Source of the DNA: Elusimicrobiota bacterium
GTDB taxonomy: Bacteria; Elusimicrobiota; Elusimicrobia; Elusimicrobiales; UBA9959
Reading direction: 5' to 3'
Assembly (NCBI GenBank): GCA_003450815.1
Contig: DMES01000033.1
Location: 1-60,829 of the forward strand
DNA length: 60,829 bases
The position numbers and the translations under genes are program-made. The notes under the pieces were generated by a model. That model had not been told where the DNA came from and searched no databases. It worked only from the letters and a program-made list of their open reading frames with translations. Positions 16,836-24,054 of this stretch are shown piece by piece (the stretch's first letter is position 1; each line of letters begins with the position of its first letter).

Positions 16836-18199
16836 TAAAAATTTTTGCCGCAAAAATTTTTACCAACTGGCAACGCCGCTATCTTTTCCAATCCCGGGTT
16901 TTTTCCGCATTCCTTTTCGAAAGCCTTATCGCGCATGGCATTACGATAGCCTGTGTCCTGGAAGCTGTATCGGAACTTTGTGTGTACATCATAGTTTCCA
17001 TTGAGCAGGCCGGCCGCGTCCTCCACAAACACTCTTTCTTCATCCGTGGGAATAACAAAAACCTTCACCTGTGAGCTATCTGCCGAAATAAGGGTTTCGG
17101 CGTTCCTGGTTTTTGAAGATGCATTTTTGTTTTCGTCAAGGCATATACCGAGCGCCTCAAGGCCGGAAAGCGCTTTTGCCCTAGTGAGGACGCCCTTTTC
17201 TCCGACGCCAGCCGTAAAAACCACCGCGTCTATGCCGCCCACAGCGGCCGAGTAGGCGCCGATATATTTTTTTACCCGGTAGGCCTCAATTTCCATGGCT
17301 AGCGCCGCGCGCGCGTCGCCTTTTTCGGCCGCCAGCTCAACATCACGCCTGTCGGTGAACTTGCCTGTAACGCCCAGAATGCCCGATTTTTTGTTCAGGA
17401 TTGAATCCATCTCACGCGCCTTCAAGCCTTCCTTGTCCATCACAAAAAGCCCTATTGCGGGGTCATGGTCTCCGGCGCGGGTCCCCATTACCAGTCCCTC
17501 AAGCGGGGTGAAACCCATACTGGTATCGTATGAAAGTCCGTTTTTCACGGCGTTCACCGAAGCCCCGTTGCCTATGTGACAGATAACCAGATTCACGCTG
17601 AAAGGATCTTTGCCAAGCAGTACCGCCGCGCGCTTAGCCGTATAAAGGAAGGAGGTGCCATGAAAACCGTAGCGGCGTATGCCGTATTTTTCATACCACG
17701 AATAAGGCAGGGCGTAAACATAAGACGAGGCGGGCATGGTCTGATGCCAGGCCGTATCCATTATTGCCATGTGCGGAACGCCCGGCATAAGTTCGCGCGC
17801 CGCCTCAATGCCAAGTATATTCGGCGGATTATGCAGTGGAGCGAGAGCGGAAAGCTCACGGAAAACGGAAAGCACTTTGTCGTCAATCAAGACCGATTTT
17901 ACGAATTTTTCGCCTCCGTGGACCACGCGGTGGCCTACGGCCGAAATGCCTTTCAGGTCCCTGATAACACCGTGAGAAGAGCCGGTAAGCGTGTCAATAA
18001 CCAGCTTTATAGCCTCTTTATGGGAAGGGCAATCCTGTTTTATAATGATCTTTTCTTTATCCGGGACTTCATGAGCCACGAACGAATCGGCTATGCCCAC
18101 CCTTTCCACCACTCCGGCCGCCAGCACCGTTTTGTTCTCCCAGTCAAAAAGAGAATATTTTACAGACGAACTTCCGCAATTAAGACAAAGTATTTTCAT
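16835..18199 (-). CDS. ackA: Acetate kinase
   Basis: 454 residues; converts acetyl phosphate and ADP to acetate and ATP, the last step of fermentative acetate formation. Signatures: LNCGSSSVKY at residue 5, HRVVHGG, RRYGFHGTS, MGTRAGDHDP and TDEE. The family is usually about 400 residues. Here some 50 extra C-terminal residues follow AAGLLNGNYD, and the last ones (GKNFCGKNF) are encoded by a perfect palindrome. No phosphotransacetylase gene is adjacent. The stop codon overlaps the potassium-channel start. Confidence 0.95.
   Translation of the reverse strand: MKILCLNCGSSSVKYSLFDWENKTVLAAGVVERVGIADSFVAHEVPDKEKIIIKQDCPSHKEAIKLVIDTLTGSSHGVIRDLKGISAVGHRVVHGGEKFVKSVLIDDKVLSVFRELSALAPLHNPPNILGIEAARELMPGVPHMAIMDTAWHQTMPASSYVYALPYSWYEKYGIRRYGFHGTSFLYTAKRAAVLLGKDPFSVNLVICHIGNGASVNAVKNGLSYDTSMGFTPLEGLVMGTRAGDHDPAIGLFVMDKEGLKAREMDSILNKKSGILGVTGKFTDRRDVELAAEKGDARAALAMEIEAYRVKKYIGAYSAAVGGIDAVVFTAGVGEKGVLTRAKALSGLEALGICLDENKNASSKTRNAETLISADSSQVKVFVIPTDEERVFVEDAAGLLNGNYDVHTKFRYSFQDTGYRNAMRDKAFEKECGKNPGLEKIAALPVGKNFCGKNF
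16836..16862. repeat. Perfect AT-rich palindrome (core TTTTTGCCGCAAAAA), copy 1
   Basis: Two 13-bp arms flank a single C. It encodes the last residues of ackA and ends exactly at the ATG of the potassium-channel gene. The same core occurs again immediately before etfB at 47451-47473. Confidence 0.75.
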
Positions 18200-18274
18200 G
18201 ATTTTTCCTTGGCAGTCTGATCTATACCGTCTGTTTATTATTTTACAAAATAAAGCGGCAAGCGTTTTTTTTGA

Positions 18275-18280
18275 TATACT
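18275..18280 (+). promoter_or_regulatory. Extended -10 promoter element giving an almost leaderless mRNA
   Basis: TGATATACT preceded by a T run fits an extended -10 element. Transcription would start about 5 nt before the ATG at 18292. The same 14-base string TTTTTTGATATACT occurs upstream of the tRNA-Met leader at 54224-54237. No convincing -35 is seen here. Confidence 0.45.
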
Positions 18281-18291
18281 GAATTTATATT

Positions 18292-18687
18292 ATGCGCAAA
18301 AGTGCGGTTTTCAAGTATATTCTGGTGATCGTGATAGCGTTGGCGGGGCTAGTACCTGTTTTTGATTATTTTCAGTCTATGGACGCCGCTGAGGTTATCC
18401 GCAAGCTTTCATCCCTGAGAATTTCACTTGAGCTTTACCGCTTAGACAAGGGGCGCCTGCCCGAAAGTTTTTCCGAAGTTACAACTAATGGAAATCTTGA
18501 AGCCTCACCCGTTCTTAAGCTAAAACGCCACTTTAAATCTTCCGCCGTAAAAAATGTGCCTTCTTTCACAATAACCGACTCCGGTTCCTGGGCCTATGTG
18601 AATAATTCAAAAAGCCCCTATTTTGGACTGGTATTCATTGACTGCGCCCACACCGACGAAAAAGATCGCTTCTGGAGCGAGTTTTAA
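18292..18687 (+). CDS. Pseudopilin-like membrane-anchored protein
   Basis: 131 residues. One N-terminal membrane helix (YILVIVIALAGLVPVF) leads into an amphipathic stretch AEVIRKLSSLRISLELYRLD and a small domain ending in Trp/Tyr-containing strands. The pattern of helix, then ELYRLDKGRLPESFSEV, recalls type II secretion/pilus pseudopilins, but the GFTLIE cleavage motif is absent, so this is a weak resemblance. A promoter-like TGATATACT lies only about 12 bp upstream. Function unknown. Confidence 0.65.
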   Translation: MRKSAVFKYILVIVIALAGLVPVFDYFQSMDAAEVIRKLSSLRISLELYRLDKGRLPESFSEVTTNGNLEASPVLKLKRHFKSSAVKNVPSFTITDSGSWAYVNNSKSPYFGLVFIDCAHTDEKDRFWSEF

Positions 18688-18691
18688 CAGC

Positions 18692-18777
18692 AGAGCATAG
18701 GGGGTAGGGTATAGGGTTTAGGATAAGGAGTTCCGTATTTTGCAACTCTGCCCTCTGCCCTCTACCCTACACCCTTT
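18692..18777. repeat. Intergenic word-hairpin, class D
   Basis: The left arm GGGGGTAGGGTATAGGGTTT pairs with the right arm TGCCCTCTACCCTACACCCT. The loop contains AAGGAGTTCCGTATTT (18725-18740), shared with the element at 28720-28782. It sits between convergent genes. Confidence 0.8.
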
Positions 18778-18778
18778 C

Positions 18779-19819
18779 TTATACTTCCAGCGCTTCCTCA
18801 TAAAGGCGCAGCAGAAGGTTGCCGACAACCGGAAGCGACATATTGTTCACCACATAGTCAAAGGCCATTTTTGACATATTATGGCATTCCGGCGGATTCA
18901 GAATAAGAGTTTGTATCGCCTCTGAGTAGGACTCAATGCTTCGCGGTTCAACCAACAGGCTGTTCCGCTCGTGGACGGAGAAGTCGCTAAGACCCCTGAG
19001 ACGCGGCAGAACGCAGGCCACCCCCGAAGCCTGAGCTTCAATAAGCGACATTGACAGGCCGTCGCGCCGGCTGGTTTTAACAAAAATATGAAGCATGGCC
19101 ATCAGTTCCGGGATATCGTTACGCTCCCAGAGAATATCCACCTTGTGGCTGACTCCGAGTGACCGCGCCATATCACGTATCCGCTCGTCTTTAATCCCGA
19201 CTATCAGGAAATTTGTGTCAGGAAGTTTAGCCAGCACTTCAATAGCCACTTTTAAAAAGAACTCCTGCTCTTTCAGCGTTTTATCCATGCTTATAGTGCC
19301 CACTTTGTAGGGGCGCTTGAGGAACATAGCCGGTCTTATGAGCATGGCGCTTTCCCAGCGCCCTAAATTGATGGCAGGCGGCACCATGAAAACTTTACGC
19401 TGGTCCACTCCGGCGCGCAGAAAATCCTCTTTCGCGGAATTGGAAGCGGCCACAAATTTATCAATATAAGGTTCAAAGCCGGCCAGTTTTTTAAAAACCT
19501 CAGGGTTGCCGAGTTTCAACTGTGTAATAAATATTTTGGAGGATGCCACCGCTTTTTTTAACAGAAGTACGGTGAGAGAATCCGGGTTGTAAAAATGAAT
19601 TATGTCATAGCCCAGCCCTTCAAAAAAGCCCAGTCTGGACGCAAAGGTGAGCGGCGCCACCTCAAGACGCTGTTTCAGACACTCGGAGTAAAGCCTGGAT
19701 TTTGCGGGGCACATCACCACAGCGTTATGGCCGATTTTCTTGAAATAAGCCGCCGTGTACATGGCCTGATAAGCCGTTATGTCAAACTCGTTGGAGTCAC
19801 ATATATTTAAAATATTCAT
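18779..19819 (-). CDS. Family 4 glycosyltransferase
   Basis: 346 residues with two Rossmann halves of the GT-B fold. The C-terminal half carries the GT4 signature around DGLSMSLIEAQASGVACVLP, including the catalytic-region Glu. It probably transfers a sugar in cell-surface polysaccharide or glycolipid synthesis; donor and acceptor are unknown. The gene abuts the TPR gene with no spacer, so the two should be co-translated at the end of the lon-DUF885-ABC run. A class D hairpin follows the stop codon. Confidence 0.87.
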   Translation of the reverse strand: MNILNICDSNEFDITAYQAMYTAAYFKKIGHNAVVMCPAKSRLYSECLKQRLEVAPLTFASRLGFFEGLGYDIIHFYNPDSLTVLLLKKAVASSKIFITQLKLGNPEVFKKLAGFEPYIDKFVAASNSAKEDFLRAGVDQRKVFMVPPAINLGRWESAMLIRPAMFLKRPYKVGTISMDKTLKEQEFFLKVAIEVLAKLPDTNFLIVGIKDERIRDMARSLGVSHKVDILWERNDIPELMAMLHIFVKTSRRDGLSMSLIEAQASGVACVLPRLRGLSDFSVHERNSLLVEPRSIESYSEAIQTLILNPPECHNMSKMAFDYVVNNMSLPVVGNLLLRLYEEALEV

Positions 19820-20539
19820 TTATCGCCGCAATCCCTTCATTTTTCGCAGTTCTTCTTCAGCTTTACGCGTATAGAAAGGGTCCCTTGAGGTTTCAATCAT
19901 ATCGGTGTAGATCTCGGCGGCGGCGGCATAATTGCCCGCCTTCTTATTTAGAAAAGCGGCCAGCTGTTTAAGCATTACCGGGCAGTCGCGTTCGCGCACC
20001 AGCGGTGCGATGATCTGCGCCACCTTGCCGGGCTCGGAGGACTTGCTGTAACCTATTGCGGTAAGCATGATGAGGAACTTCCATTCGCGCGGCGTATTTA
20101 CAAGAGCGTAGTTCAATAGATCAGTTGCCTCGTCAGGACGGTCCATATTGAACGCCAGCGAGCCCGCGGAATAAAGTATGGCGTTTTTGAAATAAGGGTC
20201 AAGGGCCGCTATGTGGCGGGATAAAGCCGTAAACTCAGGGTACTTCCCGGTTCCGAACCCCATACCGTGATGGCAATGACCGTGTTCCGCATCCTCTTTT
20301 TCCTCTACTCCGGCAATTTGTTCCTGTGTGCCGTAATACTGCATCAGCCTTATAAACCACAGGTCCGCGAAAAGCCTGCGCGCGCCCAAACTTAGCGCCA
20401 GCATATCCTCAAGCGCGCTATGCCTTACCTCGCGCAAAGCTGAAGGAGGGGGGAATGCCGAGGCCGGGCGGCCGGATGAAGAAAAAAAAAGCAACCCTGT
20501 AAAAACAGCCGCAGCCGCCGCGTAAAAACACTTTTTCAT
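19820..20539 (-). CDS. Exported TPR-like protein
   Basis: 239 residues. The N-terminal hydrophobic signal (MKKCFYAAAAAVFTGLLFFSSS) implies export. A His-rich patch (HGHCHHGMG, about residue 90) precedes helix pairs that look like two or three TPR units (AILYSAGSLAFNMDRPDEATDLL, FLNKKAGNYAAAAEIYTDMI). It probably acts as a periplasmic scaffold; the His-rich patch could bind metal. It lies between an ABC-2 exporter and a glycosyltransferase on the same strand, which hints at envelope work. Confidence 0.7.
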   Translation of the reverse strand: MKKCFYAAAAAVFTGLLFFSSSGRPASAFPPPSALREVRHSALEDMLALSLGARRLFADLWFIRLMQYYGTQEQIAGVEEKEDAEHGHCHHGMGFGTGKYPEFTALSRHIAALDPYFKNAILYSAGSLAFNMDRPDEATDLLNYALVNTPREWKFLIMLTAIGYSKSSEPGKVAQIIAPLVRERDCPVMLKQLAAFLNKKAGNYAAAAEIYTDMIETSRDPFYTRKAEEELRKMKGLRR

Positions 20540-20620
20540 AGGAAGCTATACCCTTAAGCAAAAAACCAGTTCCGACTTAATTTTTCGGATGACATAGTAC
20601 CTGTACACAGGCACAAGAAC

Positions 20621-20646
20621 ATCCGAAAATTGCGGCAATTTTCGGA
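20621..20646 (-). terminator. Stop-linked palindromic hairpin after the ABC-2 permease gene
   Basis: ATCCGAAAATTG and CAATTTTCGGAT (12-bp perfect stem, CGG loop) lie directly after the permease stop codon. A further CGGATG at 20586 offers an alternative partner. No long T run follows, so termination is uncertain. Confidence 0.6.
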
Positions 20647-21480
20647 TTAGAATTCTTTCTTCTTAAAAAGCAGAACCGCCGCCCCGTAAGAGCCAAGCGC
20701 CCAGAGCGCGGCGTAAGCGAACTGGAACCAAACGCCGGGTGCCGCGGCCAAAGGCGCATCCCGCAGATTATAAAGCTGCAAATCGGGAATCAGCCAGGCT
20801 GCGCCTTTAAGCAGACGCCCGGAAAAACCGGCGGTTTTTTCAACAAGAAACCTGGCCTCAGGCGTGAAATGCCCGAGCGTCCAGATTATACCTGATATAA
20901 CCATGGTGGAGACCGGAGAGGTTGAAAAAAGCGAAATGAAAAGCGCCAGCGAAGTTATTATAATGACCTTCAGCCAGATACATGCCAGTATATGGAAATA
21001 CACGAGCCCCGGCGGAAAGCCGCGCAGGGCCATCAGGCTCAAGTGTATGGCGGCCATCACCGACAACATAAAGGCGCTGAGCAGATAAAGGCCGGACGCC
21101 TTGCCAAGCAGATAGGCGGGCCTTGAAACAGGCCTTGAGAAAACAAGGTAAATAGTCTTGGTTTCCACCTCGCGGGGTATTGCCATGGCCGCGTGAAAAA
21201 GCGCATAAGCCAGCGTCATCAGTTCCATCAGACCCAGTCCCAGGTCCGAGAGAACCCTGGCTTCCTCATCCACCGCCATTACGCCGACAAGCAGAGAGGC
21301 GTAAATGGCGCAGGCTGCAAAAACCGCAAAAATTGTGAAGAATCGGTTTTTGACGCTTTCCCTGAAAGTTTCAGCTGCCACAGAGCGCACGGTATCGAGA
21401 CAGCCAGGGAATAGCGAATAGGGGGTAGGGAATAGTGCGGGGCAAGAAACAGACTTAAATATTTTTTTCAGACCATTCAT
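20647..21480 (-). CDS. ABC-2 type permease of an ABC exporter
   Basis: 277 residues. About six membrane helices follow a cytoplasmic start VRSVAAETFRESVKNRFF, typical of NatB/ABC-2 permeases. The segment SRPVSRPAYLLGKASGLYL is also typical. It works with the ATPase encoded just upstream. The first 30 residues of the ATG-started reading contain LFPTPYSLFPG, translated from a class D word element. The native start may instead be GTG at 21390 (VRSVAAETF), so the N-terminus is doubtful. Confidence 0.82.
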   Translation of the reverse strand: MNGLKKIFKSVSCPALFPTPYSLFPGCLDTVRSVAAETFRESVKNRFFTIFAVFAACAIYASLLVGVMAVDEEARVLSDLGLGLMELMTLAYALFHAAMAIPREVETKTIYLVFSRPVSRPAYLLGKASGLYLLSAFMLSVMAAIHLSLMALRGFPPGLVYFHILACIWLKVIIITSLALFISLFSTSPVSTMVISGIIWTLGHFTPEARFLVEKTAGFSGRLLKGAAWLIPDLQLYNLRDAPLAAAPGVWFQFAYAALWALGSYGAAVLLFKKKEF

Positions 21481-21537
21481 AAATTTACTCTTTTTCAGCT
21501 CTTCGCTGCTCCCTCTACGCTAATCCCTAGCCCCTGA
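21406..21537. repeat. Word-hairpin, class D, overlapping two coding ends
   Basis: The left arm around 21406-21440 (GCGAATAGGGGGTAGGGAAT) pairs with 21506-21536 (CTACGCTAATCCCTAGCCCC). The right arm encodes the last residues of the ABC ATPase and the left arm encodes residues near 15-26 of the permease, so the element spans the junction between the two genes. Confidence 0.75.
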
Positions 21538-22266
21538 TGTCACCGCCTCCACAAACAGCGCCTCAAGCCCGCCTGAGGTCATTTCCCATTCTTCTCTCTT
21601 AACCGCGCGGGCCTGCCGTCCGCGCACCATAATAATAACCCGATCGCATATTTTCTCAAGTTCGGAAATACTGTGGGAAGAGAGGAATATTGTCCTGCCT
21701 TCGGCCTGCAAGCGGGAAATAAGGGCGCGCATGTCATGAATGGCCAACGGGTCAAGCCCGCTCACTGGCTCATCAAGCACCAGCAGTTCCGGCGAATGCA
21801 GCACAGCCTGGGCAAGGCCCAGGCGCTGCAGCATCCCTTTTGAGAACTCAGAGATTTTTTTGGCCTTGTGCGGGACAAGCCCCACTTTTTCTATTACTGC
21901 AGGTAACGCGGCTTCAATTGCCCGGGGTGGCATCCCGGAAAGTCTGCCGTAATAGCGCAAAGCGGAGGCCGCTGTGACATGCGGTGAAAAATAGGGAAGC
22001 TCCGGCAGAAAGCCTATGCTGTTCTTCGCTTGCGGCTCACGAGGGTCCAGTCCAAAAACTGAAACTCCGCCGGTGGTGGGAAAAAGCAGGCCGGTGAGCA
22101 GTTTCATTACGGTAGTCTTGCCCGCGCCATTCAAACCCAGCAGCCCTAGTATCTCGCCTTTTTCGATATCAAGAGTAAAATCAGTCAAAGCGACAACCTG
22201 GGAGGAACTGCCAAGCCCGCGACGGCGGTATATTTTACCAACACCGTTAAAAGAAACTATCGTCAT
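21520..22266 (-). CDS. ABC exporter ATPase (ABC-2 family)
   Basis: 248 residues. Walker A GLNGAGKTT near residue 43, signature region FSKGMLQRLGLAQAV near 145, Walker B LLVLDEPVSGLD, H-loop SSHSISELEKICD. It is the ATP-hydrolysing partner of the ABC-2 permease just downstream. The final residues (SGARD) are encoded by the class D word element, so the native C-terminus may have been altered. Its start overlaps the DUF885 stop by 4 nt (ATGA), implying translational coupling. Substrate unknown. Confidence 0.9.
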   Translation of the reverse strand: MTIVSFNGVGKIYRRRGLGSSSQVVALTDFTLDIEKGEILGLLGLNGAGKTTVMKLLTGLLFPTTGGVSVFGLDPREPQAKNSIGFLPELPYFSPHVTAASALRYYGRLSGMPPRAIEAALPAVIEKVGLVPHKAKKISEFSKGMLQRLGLAQAVLHSPELLVLDEPVSGLDPLAIHDMRALISRLQAEGRTIFLSSHSISELEKICDRVIIMVRGRQARAVKREEWEMTSGGLEALFVEAVTSGARD

Positions 22267-24032
22267 TTTATCGGGTTCTCGTCTTCAATTTTCTGCCGTT
22301 TCAACTCAGCCTCAATATCGCCAAGAGGGATTTCACCCTCTTTCAGAAAGGCGGTATGAAATTTTCTCAGGTCAAAGTATTCCCGTTCCGTATGCTTTGA
22401 ATCCTTGCGCATTTTGAGAATTCTGTCCACTCCCATCACAAAGCTCAGCGACTGCGTGGGTGAAAGCGAAATACGCAAAACCTCGCCGCGCGCCTGGGCC
22501 TCGGAAAAATAAAGGTTCTCTCTGAAAAAATCTATCGCCTCGGCTTCAGTTATGTTTTGAAGATGAAGGGAGGCGTCCATATAGGCTCTCGCAGCTCTTA
22601 ACGCGCTCACATAAACCCGCAGGAAGTGCGACCAGTAAGAGGAGTAATACCCCATCTCATCAGCTAAAAGTTCGGCATAGCAGGCCCAGCCATTTTCCAC
22701 CATGGGCTGTCTGGAGATTTTCCGTATTTTGGAGGGGTTTAAATTCGACTGAAAACTAAGAAGATGGAGTCCCGGCATTATGGCATAGGCGCTTAAAAGC
22801 TCCATCTGCGGATAATTGAATCCCTCCTGAAGGATCTTCTCCCTGGCCGGCCCTGAAAGGCTTTCCGAGGGCAGCGAGACAAAAAGCTCGGAAATTCTGT
22901 TTATATCAAGGGAAAATGGCCCGCTATAATAGACATAGGGAAATACTGAAGAGGCAAATGCCGGCATGCGTTCTATGAGCAGGCGCTGTGTGGGAAATAC
23001 CACAACCTTGTATTCGTCAAAATGCTGATAGGCCCGGTCCATTTCATCCTGAAAGACCTTAAGCACCATATTCTCCGGCGGGTGGTCCTTCGGTACTTTG
23101 TCAAGCACCGCTTTCCAGCCTTTTTCACGGGCGAGGATTGCGTCGATATTTTCAGCCGCTTTTTCCAGCTCCTTCATGGACTTTTTAAAAGACTTCTTTG
23201 CGTAGCGGTAAGCCGCGCCGGATGTAATATCCAGCGCGTGCCAGCGCTCAAGATAAAAACCGTAGGTGAGTTCGCCTGTCCTGAAATCTCCGTCGGAAGC
23301 CGGCAGTATGTCTTGTTGCAGGAAGTCGCTGTAGCGTTCAAGCGCTATTTTTACCTGCTCCAGTGTATCGTCAACCTTCGCTTTTAAAACCGGATCATAG
23401 CGCGTGTATCCGCGGAAAATGGGCACAAAATCCGAAATGCCGGCGATTGCGTCTTCTGTTTGCTTTATTGCCAGCTCCGTCCATATCAGAGGCGGGCGCG
23501 TAAGATTGCGCTGGGCCTGATCGAGGATAAGCGGCAGCTGGTTCAGGCGCGCAATGGCGTTTGCCGCCCGGGTGTTGTATGTGTCAAAGTCCTTGCCCAT
23601 CAGCGAATAAACCGAGAAGAGCGGCTCCAGATAATACTGCGGCCTGAGCTGCATAACCTCAAGGTTTTCGCCTTCAAAAATATCCACCTCAAGCATCCGG
23701 TCAAGCAGGTTATAGTCAACGCGCAGGGCGGGATACATGGAATCTTTTTTTATTTCGTGGAGTTTATCGCGAAGTTTCCTGAAAGTCAGCAGCTCTTTAT
23801 CAAGGCGCTCCTGCGTGCGCTCGGTAAGGGAAAAATCCGACCCGTGCAGGCCCATGCGGGTGGCCCGCTCCGGATCAAACATCTGTATAGTCGCCAAATA
23901 CCGTTCAAAAACCTCATTCAGTCTTGCCTTTTCAAGGACTCCCTGTATTTCCTCTGTGGGCATCCTGTCCTCGTAGGCAAAAGCCTGAAAGGCCGGGAGA
24001 GAGAAAAGAAATATGAAAAGTATTTTTTTCAT
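22263..24032 (-). CDS. DUF885-family secreted protein with degraded zinc motif
   Basis: 589 residues with a signal peptide (MKKILFIFLFSLPAFQAFA). The fold matches DUF885, a family of putative metallopeptidases: ERYLATIQMFDPERATRMG at the start, and ENGWACYAELLADEMGYY in the C-terminal half corresponding to the conserved EGWxxYxE helix. The family's HExxPGHH-type motif should lie just before this; here it reads YAIMPGLHLL, having lost the HE pair and one His. The product is therefore likely a non-catalytic homologue. It lies 22 bp after lon and overlaps the ABC ATPase. Confidence 0.8.
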   Translation of the reverse strand: MKKILFIFLFSLPAFQAFAYEDRMPTEEIQGVLEKARLNEVFERYLATIQMFDPERATRMGLHGSDFSLTERTQERLDKELLTFRKLRDKLHEIKKDSMYPALRVDYNLLDRMLEVDIFEGENLEVMQLRPQYYLEPLFSVYSLMGKDFDTYNTRAANAIARLNQLPLILDQAQRNLTRPPLIWTELAIKQTEDAIAGISDFVPIFRGYTRYDPVLKAKVDDTLEQVKIALERYSDFLQQDILPASDGDFRTGELTYGFYLERWHALDITSGAAYRYAKKSFKKSMKELEKAAENIDAILAREKGWKAVLDKVPKDHPPENMVLKVFQDEMDRAYQHFDEYKVVVFPTQRLLIERMPAFASSVFPYVYYSGPFSLDINRISELFVSLPSESLSGPAREKILQEGFNYPQMELLSAYAIMPGLHLLSFQSNLNPSKIRKISRQPMVENGWACYAELLADEMGYYSSYWSHFLRVYVSALRAARAYMDASLHLQNITEAEAIDFFRENLYFSEAQARGEVLRISLSPTQSLSFVMGVDRILKMRKDSKHTEREYFDLRKFHTAFLKEGEIPLGDIEAELKRQKIEDENPIK

Positions 24033-24054
24033 TCAACCATTCAGAGCTTCAGCC

